From assembly GCA_022829145.1 (NCBI GenBank), contig CM040753.1, forward strand, positions 18,492,384-18,556,383: 64,000 bases of DNA, written 5' to 3'. Shown here piece after piece: positions 26,754 through 38,100 of the stretch (within the stretch, counting starts at the first letter, position 1; each line of letters begins with the position of its first letter). A program made the translations under genes and the position numbers. The notes under the pieces were generated by a model. That model made no database searches, was not told where the DNA came from, and was given only the letters and a program-made list of their open reading frames with translations. The DNA is from Albula goreensis. Taxonomy: Eukaryota > Chordata > Actinopteri > Albuliformes > Albulidae.

Positions 26754-26775
26754 GATCTTTTTACATACCTAGTCC

Positions 26776-28310
26776 TCATATTTGTGCTTTTCAAGCTATT
26801 GGCATACTCTGTCATACATGAATTAATTTCAGTCCTTGAAGTCCTTACATAGGAGCATTTCCACTCAATATTATATAGAAAGAATACTTCCAAAATAGGT
26901 CAAATTGCCAAATGTCACCTGCAAAATTTATTTCATGAATAGTACTAGTGTCAGAATTAAATATTTGCCAGAAAGAGGATTTCAAGCATGTTGTTATTAT
27001 CTGCTTAAATGACAGACAAAAATGATCACCACTTGGAATATCAGTAATTGCTAATTAACCATAAATGAGTCAATCACACCACAGCAAAACTGCCAGCTTT
27101 GCTCTCATCGAAATGTGTTTCATATAGGCCCATTCTAGATGCATCTGTTTTACTAATGCAATGTATGGGGTATACAGAATTATTGAATCTTTTTTAAAAA
27201 AATTCTAAAATCTTTTATGAATAGTATTATGTAATGAATACTTGGTCCATCCTGTACATTCAGAATAGCTTCAGTCTTTCTTGGAGTGTTATAGAGTTTA
27301 TAACTTCCTCACTGGGTGTGGGACCATACTTCAAGAAGCAAAGATTCCAGTCCTTCGAGAAATGAAGGATGTGGAAATCTCAGAATGTGGGAAGATGTTA
27401 AGGAATCAATATTTGAAACTTGTCACCTAAAATGAATTTGTGTTCCTTGACTTTAATTCTACCATGAAGAGTAATAATCACACCTAATGACTTCCATGAC
27501 ATGGCTGCCATTCCATAACTGATCCCCCGCCATGCTTGACAGTTGAATCGGTGGTGAAGGCTTCATTGAGCAAAACCCTCATATATGCTTATTTTGAGCT
27601 TCTCATCCTGCTGGGGATCTAGAAATCTAAAGTGCCATACTCTCCAGCCAGCATGTCTTTCATAACTTCATCAAATTTAATAATATTTTATCTGTATTTC
27701 TCAACATGACATCATAACCAAATAATATATTAATGAACCTAAAAAGTAAATAAGTAAATTAGGGTACCATGAACTTAGAATAATAATTGATAATGTAATG
27801 ATAATGTTCATGGGAGACGAGTGTATTTTAGCAACTCCTTGATGATTAAGCATGCAATCACATTGCTTCTCCTGAATAGTTAAAATCCCATAATCATAAT
27901 GTAATTAATAATTATTAATTACATGTATCATTTTCCTTACATTCTTTAAAATGCACAGGTACACATGTATTGGTGCACGTTGGCTGTTCTTACAAGACAT
28001 TCCTGAAATTTTCTACTATACAGCTTATCAGTTTGGTCTTGTCAAGACATGGCTGCCTTTTGAAACAGAAATGTGTTTTTTACTTCTTATTTGCAATTTA
28101 CCTTCAAACAGACCGACTTAGTGTGGGAACTCAGTCTTGTCCTAAAGAGCAGTCCACCTTAAAATGCACTCCCAAAGGATTTAATCCAACTGAAACCTAA
28201 TTCGAGGAGCTGTTCATTATATTCTACCTGTTAACCGGGTAATCTCGGGAAGTTTCCAGACTTTTCACCGGAAGAGATAGCTGCATGGAAAAATCTTTTT
28301 TTTATCGTGC
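26776..28310. other. Intergenic DNA between the ROR gene and sh3gl1
   Basis: About 1.5 kb of AT-rich sequence with no supported exon or RNA gene. Nothing specific was recognised apart from simple AT-rich words. Confidence 0.6.
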
Positions 28311-28428
<118 letters not shown>

Positions 28429-28479
28429 CTGACAAAAAGATAAAAGATGCCTTTTTAGAAAACAATAAGACCAGGACTG

Positions 28480-28885
28480 CTGCCTGCAAACATGGGGCGT
28501 TTGACTACCACAACTACAAACTGCTGCAACGTGTGACTTGTAATCGCCCACTGCCCTTTTCCCTACGGCAGTGGGCGCTGTGCACTTGTGAATTTGCCCC
28601 ACCTCTCTCTGAGATGTCCGAATGCACAGACTATGCGGACTTTTCTGGTGCTTTACCCCCACTGAGTCCGAACAGGAAGCGGGCGCGTTTGCCATCAGTC
28701 TTCAGCTAGCTAACGTGAGCTAGCTTAGCTAATACTGTAACGGGTCTCTAGATAACGTTAGCGTCAGGTCAGAACCAAGTGCCCACACAATCGCGACAGT
28801 AGCTGGCTAATAGCATAAGTTCTCTACAGTCAGCATCATTGAGGAAAAGCATTCTGCGGTGCAAAGAGGACACGCTGACTTCAAG
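28480..28885 (+). promoter_or_regulatory. sh3gl1: sh3gl1 promoter and 5'UTR
   Basis: The block is GC- and CpG-richer than its surroundings and has no TATA box. It carries an ETS-like site (AACAGGAAGCGG, 28671-28682) and an 11-bp perfect inverted repeat (28545-28577). Transcription probably starts near 28690-28750. The start ATG at 28886 is the first base of the conserved [10 protein letters not shown]. Confidence 0.55.
28545..28577. repeat. 11-bp perfect inverted repeat in the sh3gl1 promoter
   Basis: Arms CGCCCACTGCC and GGCAGTGGGCG are separated by an 11-base pyrimidine-rich loop. It could form a hairpin, or be a pair of inverted sites for a GC-binding factor. Confidence 0.7.
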
Positions 28886-29255
28886 ATGTCTGTGGCGGGG
28901 TTGAAGAAACAGTTTTATAAAGCCAGTCAGGTTAGCAAACAACTCATTTTCTCAAAGTTGGAAGCTAGCTAGCCAACATAACTTCTGATAGCTTGCTAGC
29001 TAATGTTAGCTGACTTGGTGCACATCAGTTTTTTTTTTACCTATCTAGTTTACGACAAGCTAAAATACCTGGATATATAACGTTAGCACGCAAGTTGGAC
29101 TTTTAGTCACAAATTGTATTTTCATATCTAATTTAGGTTTATTTACCAACTGACACTGAATGACTTAATTAAATATTTTGTTTTGTACATAGCTGTGTTC
29201 ACTTTACCTGGGCGTCTATAGCTAGCTGTAGCTAACGTTTGCTAGCTAGGACTGT
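28703..29255. repeat. Cluster of GCTAGC / AACGTTAGC palindromic motifs
   Basis: Words such as GCTAGCTAACG, GAGCTAGCTTAGCTAA, AACGTTAGC, GAAGCTAGCTAGCC, GCTAGCTAATGTTAGCTG and GTAGCTAACGTTTGCTAGC recur on both sides of exon 1 and do not recur at this density elsewhere in the window. They are not tandem. They look like a dispersed motif enriched around the first exon. Confidence 0.7.
28886..28930 (+). CDS. sh3gl1: sh3gl1 coding exon 1
   Basis: Encodes [15 protein letters not shown], the membrane-inserting helix 0 shared by all A-type endophilins. The donor is GTTAGC, a less common but valid form. Confidence 0.95.
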
Positions 29256-32140
29256 ATACCTTTGCTATATCAATATTTATCGATTGTTAACAAGGGAATT
29301 TTTAGGTTTTTGGGTAGCGTTTGCTAGTAATGGTTGGCATGGCTATTTTGTATTGCTTGTAAGGTTACAGTTATAAAGTTACCTAACTTGCTAAGCAAGT
29401 TGTAGATCCCGAGATTTTTATCTAGACATGTATCCAAATGAGGTTTAACATGTTCATGTAGTAGGACAATTACTGGGGGAAAAGAAACCAACGGGACTCC
29501 AGCTAGTTGTCCAGATTTTTCGTTTTGTAAAATAGATACGATTTGCAAGCGTCACTTCACTTGTTAAAAGCCTACTGTACAGGCTGGCCAGTGATCCATT
29601 CTCTGCACTCTGTTTAGTTTAGATAATGTTAGGGTACCTCGTCAAACGCTGAAACACTCTGTCTTGGGGAGTGCCTATCACTGCTATCAGTAATATTACC
29701 CATAATTGTGCTGAATACGTAACCATGCTATTTGTGTACTGTAAACTCCTAACTTACCTGGTAATTTAGTTTGTCTATGTCAGTTTACTTTAAATATAAT
29801 GCCGACCATTTTAGTTGAATTACTGTATTAGTTCACATTTGCCATTTTTAACAGTACTCCGGAGATATTATCCATAAGACTTTTCCAAAGCACGAGAAAA
29901 TTTACTTAACTCGAACGAATAGCCTATATGTAACTAGCTGGAAGTACTGCCGCAGAACCTTTCAGCTGTCTAAACGCTTATTTCATTCCTGTGTGCAGTG
30001 TTGAATTTTATAAACCATTGCAAAAATGTTGTCTTGACTGTGAGTGTTTACTAAGGTAAAGCCTATGATATTTTGTCCTGCTATTTTCTAACCATCTTGT
30101 GATACAAGTAGCTGTCTGTTATTATGTTTTTAATCAACATACATGCTGCTCATAAACACAAAATTCGTTAAAATATAAATATATATTAGCGATATTAATT
30201 ATTCATTCACATGAAATACTTAAATGAATGAAATGAATTCAATTAATCCAATTAATTTATTATGAAATGCACAGTTACACAATTACTCTGTAACTATTTA
30301 GGAATGCATTGAGGCAGAGTTGGCTTAGTCGTGACTCCTGCTTTTTCAGAAAAAACATCCCGAAGTCTCATGTTCTATGAATTTTGGCATGGCATTACAT
30401 TGTCAGTGGCAGTGACTTTGGTGGGCAACTCCACAGGGCCAGTTTTTATGTCTGTGGTTTATGGGTGGGTTGTTCCTGGATTCGGAAATTGTTTGTGAGA
30501 AAACAATGCTATGGGATAAGTATGAAAACTCAGTCATCTACTTGACAGGCAGTATTTTCGTTGAATCCATAGTTGATGTAACCATTTTTTGTCACTCTTC
30601 TAAATTTGTGTTCGACTGAAGAGGAAGTTGTTATTGGTATGGTTCTATTTACCAACCACTCTTCCTTCTTCACTTCTACTTTTCTCAAGCAATGCTTGTA
30701 GTTTAGAATACCATCCATTTCTGAGCTTCAGTTCAACATTAGCCAGTTACTGGAATTCAAAATTAAAATCACACATTACACTGTGGAGGTTTGTGATCCA
30801 TCTTACCTGTGAAGCCTCATGTATTTGAGTTTTTAAGAGTGAGTTAAGGTGATCATACTCTGCACATACAGTGCACACATTTTCCAAAGACCAATATTAA
30901 TTTCAATGAAAGCACCCATTTTGAAAGCTTAAAAGCAGGTGTTTTTTTATGTGTTTTCATTTAGGTGTTTTGCTAAATGACAAATAATGAGATTATTTAC
31001 TCTCTCTCTCTCACTCAGTCTCTCTCTAACATGCTAAGTAGGAACTGACTGGTTTTTTTCCATTGTCTTTTTTTGGGGGAGTTTATTCATCCATTTATGT
31101 ATTTATTTTTATTTTTTTGGGATATAATCTAGTATGTGTGTGTTTTGTGCTCCATCCTATGGCCCTTTGTTTACTTTATGTTAAATAAAGGGGTTTTTTA
31201 AAGTAAAAAAGGGGTTTTTAAAAAGTAAAAAGCCTCTTTCTCTCTCTCCCTCTCCTTTCTAGACAGGAATTTGGCTGGCTTATCTAGTTTCTACTGCTCA
31301 ATGTGGAAAGCCTGACATTTGCTACAGGTGTCCAGACCAGATGGGCTGGTTGTTAGTCCCTGGTTATTGGATGAGCCGTTGATGAGCCTTTTCCTCACAC
31401 CCCTCAAGGAGCCTTGAGGGGTGTGAGGAGAAAAGCATGGCAAGGGGAGTTGGGGGTGGGCAGTGGAGGGCGTTGTATAAGCACCCAGTGCCAAAGCACT
31501 CAGGAGATCTCCAGTGGAAGATCCTGCTTGGGCTATTGCCACCAATAAGCAGCATGCCCACTTCGATCCAGCGGTGGGTGGTGGTTGTCCTTTTTGTTGT
31601 GGAGAGGAGACTGTGAGCCACTTATTTACTTTGTGTGCTAGGTTAACTCCTATTTTTAAGCTGCTTGAAAATGTGTGCAGTACCCTTGGTTATGCATTCA
31701 CCCGTGAGGGGTTTGTGTTTAGTCCAGGGTACCTTCGCAAACACCGGTTCAAGCTTTGTCTGATTAGTTTTTTATTTGGGCAGGCAAAGTTAGCCATCTG
31801 GCTAACAAGGAGGAATCAGATCCAAGCGGTAGGGTCTTGTGATGTACTTCAAATGTTCAGGAGTTTTGTGTTGGCACGCTTACCTATTCAGTATGCATAT
31901 GCAATGCTGTGTCATAATTTGGAGTGGTTATTGATTGGGCGGTCTGTGTGTGTTAAGAGGAGGGCTTTATGTGTCATCTGGCCTAATGGGGGGTGGTGGT
32001 GGGGTTGGGATATGAGTGGGTCTTCTTGGGGGATAATGGAGGGTTTGTGGCTCTGGGTTGTTTTGGTTTGGTTTGGGGGTGGCCTGGAAGAGTGTTTTGG
32101 AGATGTGTTGATGTGATGTGCTGTTGATTCATATATGCTC

Positions 32141-32178
<38 letters not shown>

Positions 32179-35100
32179 CTCTCTTTCTAACATCTCTAAC
32201 ATTATTAGTAGGCTTAATAATAAGAAAAATCAATAGAAGAAGAAATATAATAATGAGTCCTCTTTATTTCTGCTGATCTCAACAGGAGTGGTAGCCATCT
32301 TTTCCCCCTGACTTCCTGTTGGGAACTGTTCCAGGTTCCTGTTGAGGAAATAAAAGGAAAGGAATGGAGAGGAGTCAGCTGGAGTGTGTGTGTGTGTGTG
32401 TGTTTGTGTGTGCGTGCGTGCGTGCGTGCGTGCGTGCGAGAGCTGGCAGATGAAAGCTGTACTTTTTTGGTCAATTTGTGGTCATTTGGACTGTGCCTCA
32501 AATCATCATAATTGCATCCCTTCCCCTCTGAATACCCTGGTATTAGTATAGCTCAAGACTTACTGAGCAGCAGCAACGCACTTACCGTGATGTTGTGTTG
32601 CCAGCCAAGCAGTCCACCAAATGATCTGGGGGTAGAGCAGAGGTACCTAGAAAATTCCCACTGTGTGAGGTGTGCTATGGTGAAATTCTGGCTCATCCAC
32701 TGTTGGGGAAAATTAGATGAAGTAGGAAATAATGTGGTCTGTTGGTTTGACAGTCACTAAGTTTTCATAGAGGAAGAGACAGTGTTGTGAGGGGCAAATG
32801 CATTTTCAGTCTATGAATACTGCAGAATTGTGCTGAAGACAGAGTACTGTTTTAATGGGAATCAGTGGAACTTCATACAAGTATGCTATTTTGCTCACAA
32901 ACTAAATGAAAATCTTCAGAGAATTTTCTGTTCTTGACAAAATAGTTAAGGAAATACTCTGATGAAAATACAATGGTCTGATTGGATGAGGGAAAATGTG
33001 TTGATTTTGTGAGAAGTAATTTTATATGGCAGTGATCTACATGGTTCTTCCTCATTCATATGAATTTATGAAGTACGTATGGTATCTGTTTACGAAGTTA
33101 AGTTGCCAGATTAAATAAATTTTTTAAAGTGTTCATGCTGTCATTTATCTTCAACAACTGACAAATCGACTGGCTTGCCAACTTGTTAGTTAGCTTTCAT
33201 AGTCATTGTTTTGTTTTTCTGCTTGTTTTGCTAAGTTTGACTGCAAGTTTGTGGGCAATAGTTTCAACATGTTGGAAGCAAACATTTCTATCTAGTCATA
33301 TCCACCACCATCTTTGGAATTGTTGAGAGTGGTGCAGGAAGATGGTCCTTACTAAGAAGTGAGCGCATCCTGTCACATGGATCCTCTCTCCTGCTCTTTT
33401 CACTGGCCTCCCATCTCTTCCCTCATTCTATCAGATTCATCACACTGTCCCTCAGGGCCAGTCCCTCCCTTGCTCTTCCTTTCCTTCTGCAGTTAGCTTT
33501 ACTGCATGCATAAGTGTGAAGTCTCATGTACTCACATTCTCTGAAACAGCTTCACAGCAGCACTCATCTGTACCTGACACAGTTCGTCAGACTTTGACAC
33601 TATCACATACTCACTTACACAGTCATACAAACATGCTCTTGCAAACATTCTCTCCATTGTCAGCCTGTCTTCAATGCCAGCTCTGAACCCATCATCTTTT
33701 GAGTCATTTCCCTCTTTCCCTGTATTGCATATTAAGTATTGGGGCAGCACTCATTAAATGATGTGAAATTAGTTTCATGCATCATAGATATTTAACAGTC
33801 CACATCTAGCAGTCTGAAGTGACAAGGGATCAGCACATCACAGATTTACCTCCCATGGAAAACATTTCAGAATAACTGGCTTGTAAATTGACTAAAAGAG
33901 TTCAAATTAGACCCCATGATAGTCCTGTATTGCAGTGATATTTAACCTTGGATCTTGTGGGTCACAGGACATGCTGATTTTGTTGTTGTTACTGATCTGT
34001 TTGTTCATTTAAAGTGTTTTATTACACATTGCACTCCACTCACCTGGTTTATTTGTTCTAAATTAGTTTCTTATTTTAAATTGAAAAGATAATCGTCATG
34101 TATTGGCTCTCCAGGGTCAGGGTTTGCTTTCCTAGTGTATTGGATACTTGGTTGGTGTGACTGATGGCTTGTACTGCTGTCTCCCTTGCCTCTTCCTGAA
34201 TAGCATTTTTGAGTCTGTGTCAGTTCATGTGGTGTCCCAAATACTGGTATAAAGGAAACCTCACTACCCATCTGGTGCTTTAAACAGCCAGCACGCTCTG
34301 TAGCTGCTTAACAGACAGAGAGCAATTTGTAAGTATCAGCTGGTCTGCAGCAGTGTGAGTGTAGATATCTCTAGAGGAAAAGTCAAGAGCTCAGTTCTGT
34401 TGGTTTCTGTTTCCACCCTAAAATTAGTTATCAACTCAGATCCAGGGAACTTGATCAGGTGAACAGTTGAAACAGGTTGTCAAATGCATTTATATAACGA
34501 GTAAGTGATTATAGCACTGAAAGCCAGCAGACTCTGTTCCCCCCAATAACCAGGAACACATGTGCTTTGAACTTATGTGCTTCTTAGTTGAAAATGTTAG
34601 ACCTACAAGGTTTTGAACAGTTCGCTAGGTAAAAAGTGACGCCTGTGAGGGTTGGTCTTGTGCCAGTTGGGTTGTGGAAACTGCTGAGTAAAGGACTTGT
34701 AGCCTGATTCTATCTTTGGCACAAAGTCCTCTTCCACATATAGGACCTCTACTTTTCAGCTCTTGAAATCACTAAGTTTCGTTTTCATTTTTAGCTGTAT
34801 TATTTAATTGTAATCCCTATGGATTGGGTGGATCATTTTCAGAGACTACTACAGAAACCATAGAAATGTAAATAAGTATAAATAAACAGTAAACTTCTAT
34901 ACAATTATTGCGGCTTCATAGGTGCAAATTGGGGTTGAAACTGATATCCCACTTTGTCTCCCCACTGCTACTTCTCATACTGAGCAAATTAGAAGACATT
35001 CAGAGATTGAAAGCTGTCCCACGAAACACATGCAGTCATTAAATTTGTGCTGAAGAGGCTGATACACAGCAGTCAGGTTTTGGAGCTATTTGTGCCGTGT

Positions 35101-38100
35101 TTCAGGTTTATTTTTTAATGGTATCCTCCTGCTTTTCCATCGTTCTTCATGTTCTTTGCTTTGTTACTCATCTCATTATATTAAAATTGGTAGAAAGAAC
35201 ACATAGTCTCTAACTTGTTTACTCTCAGCCAGTCGGCAGTATTACTCTTCTTTAACTGATAATAGCCTGTCAGACTTTCAGGGGGTGTATGCGAACCGCT
35301 GTTCATATGGGAGGGAATTTTTGTTGCATAGTGGTCACATCTTCCATTTCTGTAGCCCTTATTTTGGTGATCTTTGCAGTATTTTGTAAATACACACATC
35401 TTGTGTTGACCTGTGTGTTGTTTGCAAGTGTTGCGGGTTGAAGGGCTCTGTGTGATCAGGAATCTGCGAAAAGTTGCAGTCCCTCCGACAGACCGAATTC
35501 CTCTGTGACCTATAGTCACCTGGAGAGCTGAGGATCCACCCCTCGACTGCTTGCCCCACAGAGGCCAATCATTTCACTCTCTGGAGTATTCAAGCCTGCA
35601 TCCTAGAATCAGGATGTTTTCATTACTGTGGCACACGTGACTGCATGTTGTTGCCAAAAACGTCACTGTTGACGAATGAGTGTTGCCTAATTTGTAATTA
35701 TGGTGACAATTGACACTATGGGGTGTCGGCCAAACGTTGTTTTCCTTTGATAACATTTAACTGGCCAATGCTGTCACATAGTTCAGTTTTGACTTCATTA
35801 GTCAACCAAGGCCATTTGTGTTCTCTTGCAATTTGCATGGCTAAATTAAAACATTTCCACACTAATGCCTTTGGGTGGTACATACAGTCAAGGCACATGT
35901 TTGTGGTGCAGCTGTGTGTCTAACAGCTGGGACTTCAACTCCCGTTACAGACTCCGGGCATAGGCAACTTCAATCTGTATGGCCTTTGAACAGATTTTAT
36001 TGTGAAATTGGAGGGAATGCAGTTATTTAGTGGAATTTAGGGAATGGAAAGCTTGTAAGACACAGTGAGTTTATTCAGAGAAGCCTACAGCAAGTTGAGT
36101 CATTTAACTTTTATACATGGAAACCATCCAGAGCATGTGTTGCCTTGAGAATTGTCACTTTTCAAGAGGAGCCTGTTTTTGTGTTGCAAATTTTTTTCTA
36201 GTGCTTTCTATAATGGGTGGAAAACCCATCTGGAACGGCAGTTTTTACCTCCTGGTTGGCATCAATGGTACATGGACACACATCAGTTGTTTCAGTGCAG
36301 TTCAAGTCCTCACCCTTCTGGCAACAGGCGGCATCTGTTTGTGATCAGTCTTTTGTGCACAAACAAGCCGGTGCTGCTTTGGCATGGTCAGACAGACACC
36401 CTGCCAGACTGCTTGTGTGGCTGCACTCATCCTGCTTACCTTGAGAGACTGCTCACTAAGCCTTTTTAATCAGTACACAGCTTTGTGAATTCAGTGTAGT
36501 GGTGAACAATGGGAGGGCATCCCACAATTTGCCTATGGCAGCTTAGACCCTTCAGTGTCCCTCCTGTGCCAGGGTGATACCTCTACACTTATAGGCCTAG
36601 CAAAAGCCCTGTGGCTCAGAGCAGTGTCTCAGCCCACTTAACCTGTAAATCAATAACTGACACAATAGTTTCTAACCAGTCAAATCAACTCTGATGTTGG
36701 GTCCATGGTGAAGATGGTGCTTCAGATGTAGTTGTCAAATACCTGCTTTCATTAACCACCCTCTGAGCATCTGACCAATGTCTGAGCCGCCGTCTTCATT
36801 GGCATCTTGGCTGCCACTCTTTCTGGTGCTTAAAATTAAGGTGTTCTCAGATTTTCAAGATCTGGGTGCCAAGACTGCTCTCTCCTGTAAGCCCTTCCCA
36901 TTGATGAGACTTGTCTGCGTGTGTTTTATCAGTGTTGGATTGATGGTGGGGGTCATAGAGAATTTCTCAGAGTGGGGGTTCCTGATGTGAGATTTCAGCA
37001 TTTGTACATTTAGTACAAATAAAGCATATCAAGAAATATATAAAATAAATTTCATTACACCTGGAAAGCACCAATGGAAAATAATAGAGCAGTCAGTTAA
37101 AACGACCACAGCTGTCAGATATAGCAGTGACAGTGGTCAGTCACATGGTCATGATATTTATGAATACAAGCCCAGAGCACTGCCCATACCTCAGTGTTGT
37201 GGTAGGAAATCTGCTCATTTTTCCTTGTTGTTGTTATTGTTGAGTCTGCTGACTCATTGTCACGCTCTTCTCTGTAACACATTTAAGTGGTTGCAGCAGG
37301 AGATGTGTCTTTCTGCCCAGAATACGCTCACACCTCATCTTCATCTGTGGCCTTGGGGTCTCCGGTGGACCTGAATTGTTTCCTTTTCTGCAGTTAAAAA
37401 AAACCCATGCAGTGATTTATTCCCTATTTAGATTTTTTTCTTTTCTTTCAGATTGCTGTTGCTGTCTGGGTATCCCACAGTTTGTGAGAAACCAGCAGGA
37501 TATTTAGCTCTTGACCTGGAAGTGCTTCTTTCAGATTGTTGCTAGGGGCAGTCAAACGGCAAATTTAGCATGTTCTTCCACTCTTTCAATATACGCACAC
37601 TGAGCAGGAGTGTACCTGATGGTCTTGTCCTGGGGCTATGATTTAAAAATAATGTATTCTCCAAGTGCCTGCATAAATTCCACTGTCGCTCTTTGAACTC
37701 TTTGGTCATGCTTGATATCAGAATGAGTCATTTAACCCCTTCCAAATATGGTGGACTTTCGCTCCTTACTCTCTCATTGGAGTCAGTGATCTCACATGTT
37801 GGGCATTGTCATCATCAAAAAATATCCAATGTATAGGCCTATAAGTGAAAGGTTCTCAAATGCAAATACTGTATTTTTTTTTTTTTTTTTTTTTTTACCC
37901 TGAGCTATTTTTTTTACTATTCAAGCCAACATTAATTAAATTGCTGACAAATTTCATGTTTTATCTCTATGGCTGAAGCTGAGGATACTGCTGATATTTT
38001 CGCGCAGACCTCTTGCACCAGTGTTTGCTCTTGGCTCAAGACTAGCTGTTGATTACGGTATCACATGACGTGGTTATACTTCAATGACGCTATTTTATTG

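Larger units (their letters stand above)
23501..26775 (+). other. ROR gene 3'UTR (3.3 kb)
   Basis: Follows the stop codon to the last strong poly(A) signal. It contains purine-rich (GAGAGA) stretches at about 24390-24545, a poly-T run near 24118-24140, a (CT)n run at about 25319-25340 and several AT-rich parts. No coding sequence is supported. Short ORFs here lack any recognisable domain. Confidence 0.6.

Noticed and set aside
27480-27640. Weak resemblance to a Tc1-type transposon stretch (CCGCCATGCTTGACAG)
   Set aside because: Only one short block resembles such elements; no inverted ends or transposase sequence were seen.
31912-32202. Minus-strand ORF over the LINE remnant
   Set aside because: It is the antisense of the LINE tail plus the (TA)n tract.
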